NCBI GenBank assembly: GCA_051651625.1
Contig: JBOFSQ010000064.1
Location: 1-25,166, forward strand
Length of the DNA stretch: 25,166 nucleotides
Source: JBOFSQ01 sp051651625
GTDB lineage: Bacteria > Planctomycetota > Planctomycetia > Pirellulales > Thermoguttaceae
Direction: 5' to 3'
The translations under genes were made by a program, and so were the position numbers. Within the stretch, counting starts at the first letter, position 1; every line of letters starts with the position of its first letter. Positions 6,618-13,802 of this stretch are shown piece by piece. The notes beneath the pieces are model-generated. The model was given only the letters and a program-made list of their open reading frames with translations, had not been told where the DNA came from and did not search any database.

Positions 6618-8939
6618 TCACGCTTGCCGCTCTGGTTCGGATTCGATCTTTTCTTGGCCCGGGTATTTTATGCGTCCGTGTTTGATCGCGATGAGTGAAA
6701 CTATGAGGCTGTTTTCAACTGTGTGCAAGTCGCGGAGTGTCAAACCCGACTCGTCGAGCTGACCGTCTTCGAGTTTGAGCTTCGTGATTTGACGAACCAT
6801 GTGTTCGATGCGGTGCGGCGACGCAGAATCAAGCGAACGACACGCCGATTCCGCCGCATCGGCCAGCATCAATACCGCCGCCTCCTTCGACTGCGGCTTC
6901 GGTCCCGGATAACGAAACGACCCCTCCTCCATCGGCATCGACGCACCGCTCTCACGGTTTTGTCGATTCGCAACACCATAAAAATACGAGACCAGCGACG
7001 TACCGTGATGCTGCTCAATGAAATCGACAATCGCCTCAGGGATGTTGTATTGTCGCGCAAGGTCGGCCCCGTCCTTGACGTGCGAAACGATCACAAGCGT
7101 ACTGATTCGCGGCTCAAGTGTGTTGTGGATGTTCTCGCCCGAACCCTGATTTTCGATGAAACACTCCGGCTTGAACACCTTCCCGATGTCGTGAAAATAT
7201 GCACCGACTCGCGTCAGCAGATCGCGTCCGCCAATCGCCTTGACCGCCGTTTCGGCAATCGTCGCCACTTGTACGGAATGGTTGTACGTCGCTGGTGCGC
7301 GGCGGATAAGCTCCTGCAAAAGTGGGTGCGAACCGTTCCCCCAATCGAGCAAACTCATGTCCGTCAAAACGCCGAGCGAACTCTCGATGAACGGCAAAAG
7401 CCCCGTCATCACAAACCCCGAAAGTACAACCCAAACAAAATAGAAAGCCGCTTGCTGCAAGAGAGGCCAGTCAAGATTTTGGTCTTCCATCAGGTTGAGT
7501 GTGAGCGTGAGAATTGCGGCGACGACACCACCGACCAAGCTGATTGTGATTAGGCGTCCGCGCGACCGCAGACGATCAATCTGAATGCAAACAACCAGCG
7601 CAGTACACGCCATCACCATCACCGCACTCGGCGGGAGGTTCGTCGTGTGAACCGTAATCGACGACAATATCAGCGTGAAAATGAGTGCAAATCCCCAAGA
7701 ATAGAGGATTGACAGCCATTGTGCAAAGATGAGTAGCGGCAAGATTTCAAGGTGACGCACTGTCGTCGAGAACTCGATACAAGCAAGCATCGCTAACACC
7801 GTCACCAGCATCGACATGTGAAAGACCAGCAGCGTGCGAACCGCCCTCGGACGACGACGTTCCCACCGCAGCAGCACCGACCATCCGAGCATGAGCAGCA
7901 AGGTGAAGAACGTTGTGAACGATGCAAATCGCGCCGCACCGTGCAACCAAGTGAGCGATTCAATCCGCTTGGTGTACTCAACGTGCAACAACTGTAGTTT
8001 TGCGGCGTCGAGCGGTTTTCCCGCCTCGGCAATCGTTTGGCCGCGTCCGTATTGTAGCGTCACGGGGCGGACTTCGGAGAGAACACGCTGCGTTTCACTC
8101 GCCGTCGCTGAAACGTCTTTGTGAAGCGTTGGGACGAGGTGCGAAACAGCCCACTTCGACAGGAACGGCACCAGCGGCGACTCTTCGCCAAACTCACGCT
8201 TGAGTGCCGCGTCAATGCGACTGTCGTCGCGGAGAATCTCACCAATCCGAACGACAACCGCCTGTTCGGGCTGTTCGCCCGTGGTGTAGATACGGACGCG
8301 ATCTTGACTCCCTTCGTGCGGGCCGAAGTCGAGTTCCTGAAGGACGCCGTGCCGCTCAAGCAGCTCGAAGACCCGCGCGACTCGCTGCGCGGTCGTCTCA
8401 AGTTGCGGGTCGTTCGCCAATTCCTTGCGTACTGCATCAAACGTAGCACGTTCGCCAATCGGGTCTGAACTTTTTTCAAAGGCTTTGAGTGTGAGGTCGT
8501 TCCACGCTGTTCGCCCGTTTTCGTCGAGCACGTCGAACGACTCTGGCCGCATAATTGCCGCGAGCAGACTCATCAGCGAGTGACGCAGATCGATGATCGG
8601 CTGCGGATTGTGCTGGTAGACGTGTTGTACCGTCGTCCGCGCACGGTTTTGCGCCTTGAGAAGTTCTTCGGGGCTGTTGCACGAGAACGGCACAACGCAG
8701 TCGATATTTCGTTCGGGGACTTCGCCGAGATGGTACGGAAACGGCGCGTGCCAAACGTGCGTCACCAGACCGACAATCACGACAATCACGACCGAGCAGA
8801 GCCACAGAAGCCCGCGGTGCTGTTGCCAAAGAACAGACCGCAACAGCGTCACGAGCGGATGTCGCCCTTCGATCAGCGCAGCAACACGATCACTCCGCGT
8901 GTAACGCTGCGTCTTGCGCGTAGATGTTGTATTGCTCAC
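6618..8939 (-). CDS. 7TM-HD membrane phosphodiesterase, PgpH-like (predicted c-di-AMP hydrolase)
   Basis: Membrane protein of 773 residues with the full architecture of the PgpH/YqfF family, whose studied members hydrolyse cyclic di-AMP. A first membrane segment (LWLCSVVIVVIVGLV, about 47-62) is followed by an extracytoplasmic 7TMR-HDED domain beginning HLGEVPERNI. A bundle of membrane segments lies at about 335-520. The cytoplasmic HD domain has HPLLQELIRRAPATYNHS, the metal-binding pair His583-Asp584 in YFHDIGK, ENIHNTLEPRIS, SHVKDGADLA and EQHHGT. The start is GTG at 8939-8937, which overlaps the purC stop as GTGA, indicating translational coupling. It is the last gene of the leftward operon. 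Substrate assignment is from the family only, because no diadenylate cyclase is in the window. Confidence 0.9.
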   Translation of the reverse strand: MSNTTSTRKTQRYTRSDRVAALIEGRHPLVTLLRSVLWQQHRGLLWLCSVVIVVIVGLVTHVWHAPFPYHLGEVPERNIDCVVPFSCNSPEELLKAQNRARTTVQHVYQHNPQPIIDLRHSLMSLLAAIMRPESFDVLDENGRTAWNDLTLKAFEKSSDPIGERATFDAVRKELANDPQLETTAQRVARVFELLERHGVLQELDFGPHEGSQDRVRIYTTGEQPEQAVVVRIGEILRDDSRIDAALKREFGEESPLVPFLSKWAVSHLVPTLHKDVSATASETQRVLSEVRPVTLQYGRGQTIAEAGKPLDAAKLQLLHVEYTKRIESLTWLHGAARFASFTTFFTLLLMLGWSVLLRWERRRPRAVRTLLVFHMSMLVTVLAMLACIEFSTTVRHLEILPLLIFAQWLSILYSWGFALIFTLILSSITVHTTNLPPSAVMVMACTALVVCIQIDRLRSRGRLITISLVGGVVAAILTLTLNLMEDQNLDWPLLQQAAFYFVWVVLSGFVMTGLLPFIESSLGVLTDMSLLDWGNGSHPLLQELIRRAPATYNHSVQVATIAETAVKAIGGRDLLTRVGAYFHDIGKVFKPECFIENQGSGENIHNTLEPRISTLVIVSHVKDGADLARQYNIPEAIVDFIEQHHGTSLVSYFYGVANRQNRESGASMPMEEGSFRYPGPKPQSKEAAVLMLADAAESACRSLDSASPHRIEHMVRQITKLKLEDGQLDESGLTLRDLHTVENSLIVSLIAIKHGRIKYPGQEKIESEPERQA

Positions 8940-9802
8940 AGATTCGGTCTCTGGTCGGTGATCTTTTCAAACGCCTCGATGTACTTTGCCCGCGTCTTTT
9001 CGATGACATCGGCGGGGAGTGCAGGTGGCGTTGACTTCCGGTCCCACGACGAAGCGAGGAGCCAGTCGCGGACAAATTGTTTGTCGAACGACGGTTGACC
9101 GCGACCCGCAACATATTCAGACGCGGGCCAAAAACGGCTGCTGTCGGGCGTGAGAACTTCGTCGATGAGAAGGAGTTCGTCGCCGCAGACGCCAAACTCA
9201 AACTTCGTGTCGGCGATGATCACGCCGCGTTTGGCAGCGTAGTCACTGCCACGACGAAAGATGTCGAGGCTTCGTTTTTGCAATTCTTCTGCTTGTGTGC
9301 GTCCGACAATTTTCACGCACTCGTCGAACGTGATGTTCTCGTCGTGTCCGGTTTCGGCTTTTGTTGAAGGCGTGAAGATTGGTTCGGGGAGTTTGTCGCT
9401 CTCGACGAGTCCGCTCGGCAATTTGATACCGCAAACGGTGCCGTGGTTTTGATATTCTTTCCAGCCGCTCCCGCTCAAGTATCCGCGAACGATACACTCG
9501 ACCGGCAAAACTTTGCACTTCCGCGTTAGCATCGAACGTCCGACGAGTGCGGCGTGGTCGCTCCCCGGCGGCAGCGTCATCGACGCGACATCGGTCGTTA
9601 TCAGATGATTTGGAACGCCGAGAAACCGGAACCAAAACTCCGAAATCTGCGTGAGAACTTTCCCTTTGTCGGGGACGAGCGTCGGCAATACCCAGTCGAA
9701 CGCGCTGATGCGATCAGACGCAACGAGCAGCAACGTGTCGCCGAGATCATAAATGTCACGAACTTTGCCGCTACGCGGCGTGATGTTTGGAATGGATGTC
9801 AT
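8936..9802 (-). CDS. purC: Phosphoribosylaminoimidazole-succinocarboxamide synthase
   Basis: SAICAR synthase: joins CAIR with aspartate using ATP in de novo purine synthesis, in the cytoplasm. The 288-residue protein shows the nucleotide-binding start SGKVRDIYDLGD (11-22), SDRISAFD, the signature ECIVRGYLSGSGWKEY and the C-terminal LIDEVLTPDSSRFWP. The length is that of the longer, plant/fungal-like subgroup rather than the 240-residue form. ATG 9802 lies three bases after the stop of the sigma54 activator gene, and its own stop overlaps the next gene's start by four bases. There is no good Shine-Dalgarno sequence, so translation probably depends on the upstream gene. No other purine genes adjoin it; guaA is about 11 kb away on the other strand. 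Confidence 0.95.
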   Translation of the reverse strand: MTSIPNITPRSGKVRDIYDLGDTLLLVASDRISAFDWVLPTLVPDKGKVLTQISEFWFRFLGVPNHLITTDVASMTLPPGSDHAALVGRSMLTRKCKVLPVECIVRGYLSGSGWKEYQNHGTVCGIKLPSGLVESDKLPEPIFTPSTKAETGHDENITFDECVKIVGRTQAEELQKRSLDIFRRGSDYAAKRGVIIADTKFEFGVCGDELLLIDEVLTPDSSRFWPASEYVAGRGQPSFDKQFVRDWLLASSWDRKSTPPALPADVIEKTRAKYIEAFEKITDQRPNL

Positions 9803-9805
9803 GGG

Positions 9806-11821
9806 TTATACTTCTTTGTCAAGGTTATACCGTCTGATTTTTCGGTCGAGTGTTGTGCGTTCGATACCGAGTTTTTTGGCAGTGAGGCTTTTGTTCCACT
9901 CTGTTGCGTTCAGGACTTGAGCGATGTAGATCGCCTCGATTTCGTCGAGTGATTTGTCGGTATCGAAGGCGACAGGCTCGGCGGGCGGCGTCTGATGTGA
10001 CGGCATATCGAGCGTTGATAAGAGGAGGTCTTGCGCCCTGATGAGCGGTTGCGTCCCGACGACGACGGCACGTTCGATGACGTTCTTGAGTTCGCGGACG
10101 TTGCCGGGCCAGCGGTGCGACTCAAGCGCGTGACGCGCTTCGGGCGTGAACCCCGTGTAACGACGCCCCGTCTCACGACAGAACCGTTCGAGAAAGTAGT
10201 CGGACAAAATAACGATGTCGCCCGGACGCTCTCGGAGCGGCGGCATAAAAATTTCCAAGACACGCAGCCGGAAGAAAAGGTCGCGTCTAAACCGACCTTC
10301 AGCAACTTCGATCTCAAGATTACGATTCGTTGCCGCAACGACGCGAACATCGACACTCACCGACTTCGTTCCACCAACGCGGTCAAACGGATGACCCTCA
10401 AGCACACGCAGAAACTTCGCCTGAAGCATCTGACTCATCTCACCGATTTCGTCGAGGAACAGCGTCCCAGAGTTCGCCATTTCAAACTTGCCGATCTTCC
10501 GTTCGTGCGCACCGGTGAACGCACCTTTCTCGTGTCCAAACAGTTCGCTTTCCAGAAGCGTCTCGGAGATCGCGGCGCAGTTAAAACAGACAAACGGTTT
10601 GTCGCGTCGCGGACTTGCGCAGTGGACGGCGCGGGCAATCAACTCCTTCCCGACACCACTCTCGCCCGTAACCAGAACGGTCGCCTTCCCTTCAGCGGCC
10701 TGACGAATCTGGAGCTGAATTTGGCGTATGGGGTCGCTCTGGCCGACGATTGAGGTGTCGTCTTGGAGCATACCGCGAAGCATACTGGCATCTTGCCTCG
10801 CTTGTTGCAAACTTACCGCAAGCACTTGAGTACGGTGAATCGTCTTGATCGCAGAGGCAACAGCTTCGGAAACAGCGACTGCGTAGTCGAGGTCAATATC
10901 GTCGAAACCTTCGCTTTGCTGGTATGCGTTGAGATGTAGAAATCCTATGATCTGTTTGCCGTCTCGGAGTGGTGCGACCAGAACGTTGTTGTCACGCCGA
11001 GTTTCGGCAGACTCGCCTTCGGAGAGGAGCAACCCTTGCTGTTCGCGGAGGGCGATCTTTGCCAGCGGTTCCGAGAGTTGACGGTAAGTTTGACCGGCTG
11101 CCGCGTGTTCGACGACCAGCCGCAAACGCGACGGTCGCAGTTCACGCATCGAGTTAACCTGATACGCTACGAGCCAGAGTCCGCCACTTTCGGCCTGCGT
11201 TGCGTTGATAAGCCCGCTAATTGTCTGGCGGCCAACGCCTTCAATCGACTCGGTCGCACCGAGTGAAAACGCAAGCTGACACAACTCTGCACTGCCATAA
11301 CCGCTCCGCGTGAGAACCGGCGCACGCGAGCCGTTTTGCGAACGGTTTGGAAGAAACAACGACTCGGCCCGCTGCTTTTGAATGATCGTCTGCTCGTTCG
11401 GATCGACAACCGGTTCGGGGAGGTCGGCTGCGGCGGAGACGCCGAAGACACCGCTACCACTTTCAACGATGGCTGGCGGGGCATCGGTCGTCCGAATCCG
11501 TCGCACCGGAAGTGTATCGCCGTAAGCGAAAATCAGCACCGTCTGGCCGACACGAATTCGGTCGCCGTCGAGAAGGTCGAACTCGCCTGCCGAAATCAAA
11601 AAACCGTTGACGATTGACCCGTTGCTGCTGCCGAGGTCTCGAAAGAACCACGTTCGCTTGTCACGACACGAGATCGTCGCGTGATACCGGCTGCACTTCC
11701 CGTCTGACAGGATGATGTCGTTGTCGGGCGCGCGTCCGATCCGCACGACATCTTCCGGCGCAGCCTTGAGGAGGTGACGCATAACGCCACATTCGATAAT
11801 GTTGAGACAGACGTTTCCCAT
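9806..11821 (-). CDS. FHA-GAF-AAA+ sigma54-dependent transcriptional activator
   Basis: Cytoplasmic enhancer-binding protein of 671 residues that should open sigma54 promoters. The N-terminal FHA domain (about 25-100; RIGR, SRYHATI, DLGSSNGSIVNG) normally binds phosphothreonine peptides. A GAF-like sensory domain (about 185-345) follows. The AAA+ domain has Walker A GESGVGKE with Lys392, the sigma54-contacting loop GAFTGA (433-438) and Walker B LFLDEIGEM. The C-terminal Fis-type helix-turn-helix (about 628-668) includes NKSLTAKKLGIERTTLDRKI. There is no receiver domain, so control is likely by protein phosphorylation or ligand rather than by a histidine kinase. The ATG start has AGGA nearby. 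The next gene starts three bases after its stop. Its target promoters are unknown; I did not find a clear -24/-12 site. Confidence 0.92.
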   Translation of the reverse strand: MGNVCLNIIECGVMRHLLKAAPEDVVRIGRAPDNDIILSDGKCSRYHATISCRDKRTWFFRDLGSSNGSIVNGFLISAGEFDLLDGDRIRVGQTVLIFAYGDTLPVRRIRTTDAPPAIVESGSGVFGVSAAADLPEPVVDPNEQTIIQKQRAESLFLPNRSQNGSRAPVLTRSGYGSAELCQLAFSLGATESIEGVGRQTISGLINATQAESGGLWLVAYQVNSMRELRPSRLRLVVEHAAAGQTYRQLSEPLAKIALREQQGLLLSEGESAETRRDNNVLVAPLRDGKQIIGFLHLNAYQQSEGFDDIDLDYAVAVSEAVASAIKTIHRTQVLAVSLQQARQDASMLRGMLQDDTSIVGQSDPIRQIQLQIRQAAEGKATVLVTGESGVGKELIARAVHCASPRRDKPFVCFNCAAISETLLESELFGHEKGAFTGAHERKIGKFEMANSGTLFLDEIGEMSQMLQAKFLRVLEGHPFDRVGGTKSVSVDVRVVAATNRNLEIEVAEGRFRRDLFFRLRVLEIFMPPLRERPGDIVILSDYFLERFCRETGRRYTGFTPEARHALESHRWPGNVRELKNVIERAVVVGTQPLIRAQDLLLSTLDMPSHQTPPAEPVAFDTDKSLDEIEAIYIAQVLNATEWNKSLTAKKLGIERTTLDRKIRRYNLDKEV

Positions 11822-11869
11822 TTGTACAGTCCTGTAGGTTTACGCGCGCCCGCGAAAAAAGTCTGCTCA

Positions 11870-12712
11870 TTATGCCACAATCCACGGATTTGGCCAGTCT
11901 CCCCAGCCATTGAGATAGAGGTCGTATGCCTTGACCGGATTGGGGTCGCAAGCCGCTTCGTCGCGTTTCTGTTCGAGCCACTTCTTCGCTCTGGCGACGA
12001 GTGCTTGTTCGCTGTCGAGGTTGAGTTTGCCGCTCATCAGCATAACTCGCAGAAACACGAAGTATGTGTCGAGGACATCGCAGCGACAGTAGTCGTGGAT
12101 TCTGTCGATTTGGCCGGTGTTGTAGAGTTCTTGAACCATGCCGCCGGCGACATCCATCTTCCCCGGTTTTCCGAGGACAGTTGCGGCGAGATTGAGTCCG
12201 CCAGAGAATCGCGTTGCGCCGAAGTTTGTGAGTTTGTCGTAGAGATCGAGGTGGCGGTTGGTGTTGTATCTGTAACGCGGGTCGGATTTGTTGTCGGCCC
12301 CGAACCACTTTGGGATTTCGATTCCGTATCTGAACGCTGCTAGTTCGAGCATTGGAATATCGAATCCGCGTCCATTGAACGTGACGAGCGTGGTGCCGGG
12401 ATATTTGTCGAGACATCCGCCCCAAAACTGCTTGGCGATGTTGTGTGGTTTTCCAACGAGGACGCTCAAGGCGTCTTTTTCGTCGCCTTCAAAGAACGTG
12501 AGGTCTTCGCAGACGCGGAGAATGGCGAGCGAGATCGGAACTTGAAAGGTGTACGGCACGAAGTCGCTTCCAGACTTTGCGAGTAGTTCTTCGCGGTACT
12601 TTGCTATCGCTTCTTCAGGCGAGACTTTTCCGTGAAAGTGTGCGCGGGAGACGAGGTCGGCGTCGGCGACACTTTCGATGTCGAAGATCAGATATTGCAG
12701 TTTTGAAGTCAT
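11870..12712 (-). CDS. Predicted 3'-5' exonuclease related to the PolB exonuclease domain (DEDDy type)
   Basis: The 280-residue protein has the three exonuclease motifs of the DnaQ-like DEDDy superfamily: Exo I DIESV (Asp11, Glu13), Exo II TFNGRGFDIPML (Asn113, Asp118) and Exo III YCRCDVLDT (Tyr208, Asp212). It resembles the free-standing family related to the proofreading domain of family B polymerases and has no polymerase domain. The frame is open far upstream to 13198, but that part overlaps a terminator and another gene and is not coding. ATG 12712 has GAG six bases before it; ATG 12718 two codons earlier is an alternative. It ends 48 bases before the start of the sigma54 activator gene, so the two may be co-transcribed. 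A role in DNA repair or RNA/DNA end trimming is an inference from the fold. Confidence 0.8.
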   Translation of the reverse strand: MTSKLQYLIFDIESVADADLVSRAHFHGKVSPEEAIAKYREELLAKSGSDFVPYTFQVPISLAILRVCEDLTFFEGDEKDALSVLVGKPHNIAKQFWGGCLDKYPGTTLVTFNGRGFDIPMLELAAFRYGIEIPKWFGADNKSDPRYRYNTNRHLDLYDKLTNFGATRFSGGLNLAATVLGKPGKMDVAGGMVQELYNTGQIDRIHDYCRCDVLDTYFVFLRVMLMSGKLNLDSEQALVARAKKWLEQKRDEAACDPNPVKAYDLYLNGWGDWPNPWIVA

Positions 12713-12813
12713 CGGCATCTCGGAGTTTTCGATAGGGGAACGTCTTGCGGTCTCAAGTTTACGGCGGGCGAGTATACCACGCCGAGTCGCGTTGCCAAGA
12801 GCGGCGTATGCGC

Positions 12814-12849
12814 AAAAAAAGGGGCGTGTGAAACCAGTCACACACCCCC
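12814..12849 (-). terminator. Rho-independent terminator of the small secreted protein gene
   Basis: GGGGCGTGTGA (12821-12831) pairs with TCACACACCCC (12838-12848) with one mismatch. On the minus strand the stem is followed by seven T. It lies 25 bases past the stop codon of the 94-residue secreted protein gene and separates it from the exonuclease gene. Confidence 0.85.
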
Positions 12850-12873
12850 AAGGTTTTTCATCTACCGATGTAA

Positions 12874-13158
12874 TCAGTAGTAGTAGGGGTACGCACAACG
12901 CACCCACGGCCGGAAGACGAATGGCCGGTAAGCCGGATACGCATACGGCGCATACGGGTAGCAACTCGGCACGGCGCACGGCGAGTAGTACCGCGGCGCG
13001 CAGTAAACTGGCGTCGCACACGGGCACGGAACCGCAGCCATCGGCGGGGCAATCACCGGCACCGGAGTCCCCGGATTCTGAACCGGCTCTTGAGCCATCC
13101 CCACACTCGTCGCCACACACACCACCAACACTGTCGCAAGCACACACAAGGTTCTCAT
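12874..13158 (-). CDS. Small secreted Pro/Tyr/Cys-rich protein
   Basis: I do not recognise the family. The 94-residue product has a signal peptide (MRTLCVLATVLVVCVATSVG, likely cut after GMA). A proline-rich stretch (PVQNPGTPVPVIAPPMAAVP) follows, then a tail dense in Tyr, Pro and Cys (CAPRYYSPC, CYPYAPYAYPAYRP) that ends in YPYYY. The start is firm: AAGGAGG precedes the ATG by about eight bases. A longer in-frame reading back to 13284 is unlikely. A TAATAT box at 13193-13188 on the minus strand may be its -10, but the nearest -35-like TTGGGT is 19 bases further. With its own terminator it is probably monocistronic. An envelope or matrix role, perhaps cross-linked through Cys or Tyr, is only an inference. 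Confidence 0.8.
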   Translation of the reverse strand: MRTLCVLATVLVVCVATSVGMAQEPVQNPGTPVPVIAPPMAAVPCPCATPVYCAPRYYSPCAVPSCYPYAPYAYPAYRPFVFRPWVRCAYPYYY

Positions 13159-13329
13159 AACTCTCCTCCTTTTTGAAAGGGTTGAACATATTAGCCACGA
13201 CCAGTGAACCAAACCCAAGTCGCAGCCTCCTCGTACACTATTGTTGCAACACCGCAAACTTCCCAAGCGTTGCAACTCTCCCAACCGTTACGATTTTACA
13301 CGCCTCCGCGTTCCATACAAGGAGCCAGT

Positions 13330-13341
13330 CAAGAAAAAGGT
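13330..13341 (+). repeat. Left copy of 12-bp direct repeat flanking the palindromic element
   Basis: CAAGAAAAAGGT here is identical to 13648-13659. The two copies bound the 306-bp element exactly, as a target-site duplication would. Confidence 0.7.
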
Positions 13342-13647
13342 GGGGTGTAGTAAAATTTAGTTGCGGGCGTGAATGACGTATTTTGCCCCAAAGGGGCAGC
13401 AAGAGCTTAGCCGTGGGTGAGCGGAGCGAACCCACGGTACGGAACCCCAAATACCGGAAAGCCCCAACGGGGCGCAAGAATTGAACCGCGTACACAACTC
13501 TTACGCCCCGTTGGGGCTACGGATTTTGTTGTGAATGCGTACCGTGGGTTCGCGGAGTACCGCTCACCCACGGCTAAGTTCTGTCGCCCCGTTGGGGCGA
13601 AAATACCAGACAACCAATGTTCGCGTGCAAGCAGATTTTACTACAAC
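13342..13647. mobile_element. MITE-like palindromic element, 306 bp
   Basis: The element has inverted ends: TGTAGTAAAAT at 13346-13356 and its complement ATTTTACTACA at the right end. The two arms remain similar for roughly 100 bases inward, each with a GGGGC-type palindrome and a CCGTGGGT/ACCCACGG stem (13411-13418 with 13430-13437; 13542-13549 with 13566-13573). The centre contains a second inverted pair built on GCCCCAACGGGGCG. It encodes no transposase. Several open frames cross it but none shows protein-like features. It lies upstream of the PPDK promoter. It is probably moved by a transposase elsewhere in the genome; a structural repeat of REP/BIME type is the alternative. Confidence 0.7.
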
Positions 13648-13659
13648 CAAGAAAAAGGT
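13648..13659 (+). repeat. Right copy of 12-bp direct repeat flanking the palindromic element
   Basis: Identical to 13330-13341; see that entry. Confidence 0.7.
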
Positions 13660-13683
13660 CTCACGCATCGCATTCCCCGCCCA

Positions 13684-13711
13684 TTGACCGCACGCGGAGT
13701 TGGGGTAAAAT
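13684..13711 (+). promoter_or_regulatory. Sigma70-type promoter for pyruvate phosphate dikinase
   Basis: TTGACC (13684-13689) and TAAAAT (13706-13711) are separated by 16 bases, close to consensus in both sequence and spacing. They lie about 90 bases before the PPDK start, in the right orientation, and 24 bases downstream of the right repeat of the palindromic element. Confidence 0.6.
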
Positions 13712-13802
13712 CCCGCCAGTTTCTTTTCGGTCTGCCGCACGCTTCTCATGGTGAAGAGCACAGCGGCGAACCGTCACTATCAGGCACAAGGAGTTCGTGT
13801 AT

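Noticed and set aside
6723..7553. 276-codon plus-strand frame opposite the HD phosphodiesterase gene
   Set aside because: Arg-rich translation with no motif; the minus strand encodes a clear 7TM-HD protein.
12713..13198. N-terminal extension of the exonuclease frame up to 13198
   Set aside because: It would overlap the 94-residue secreted protein gene and a strong terminator on the same strand, and the exonuclease fold starts only after 12712.
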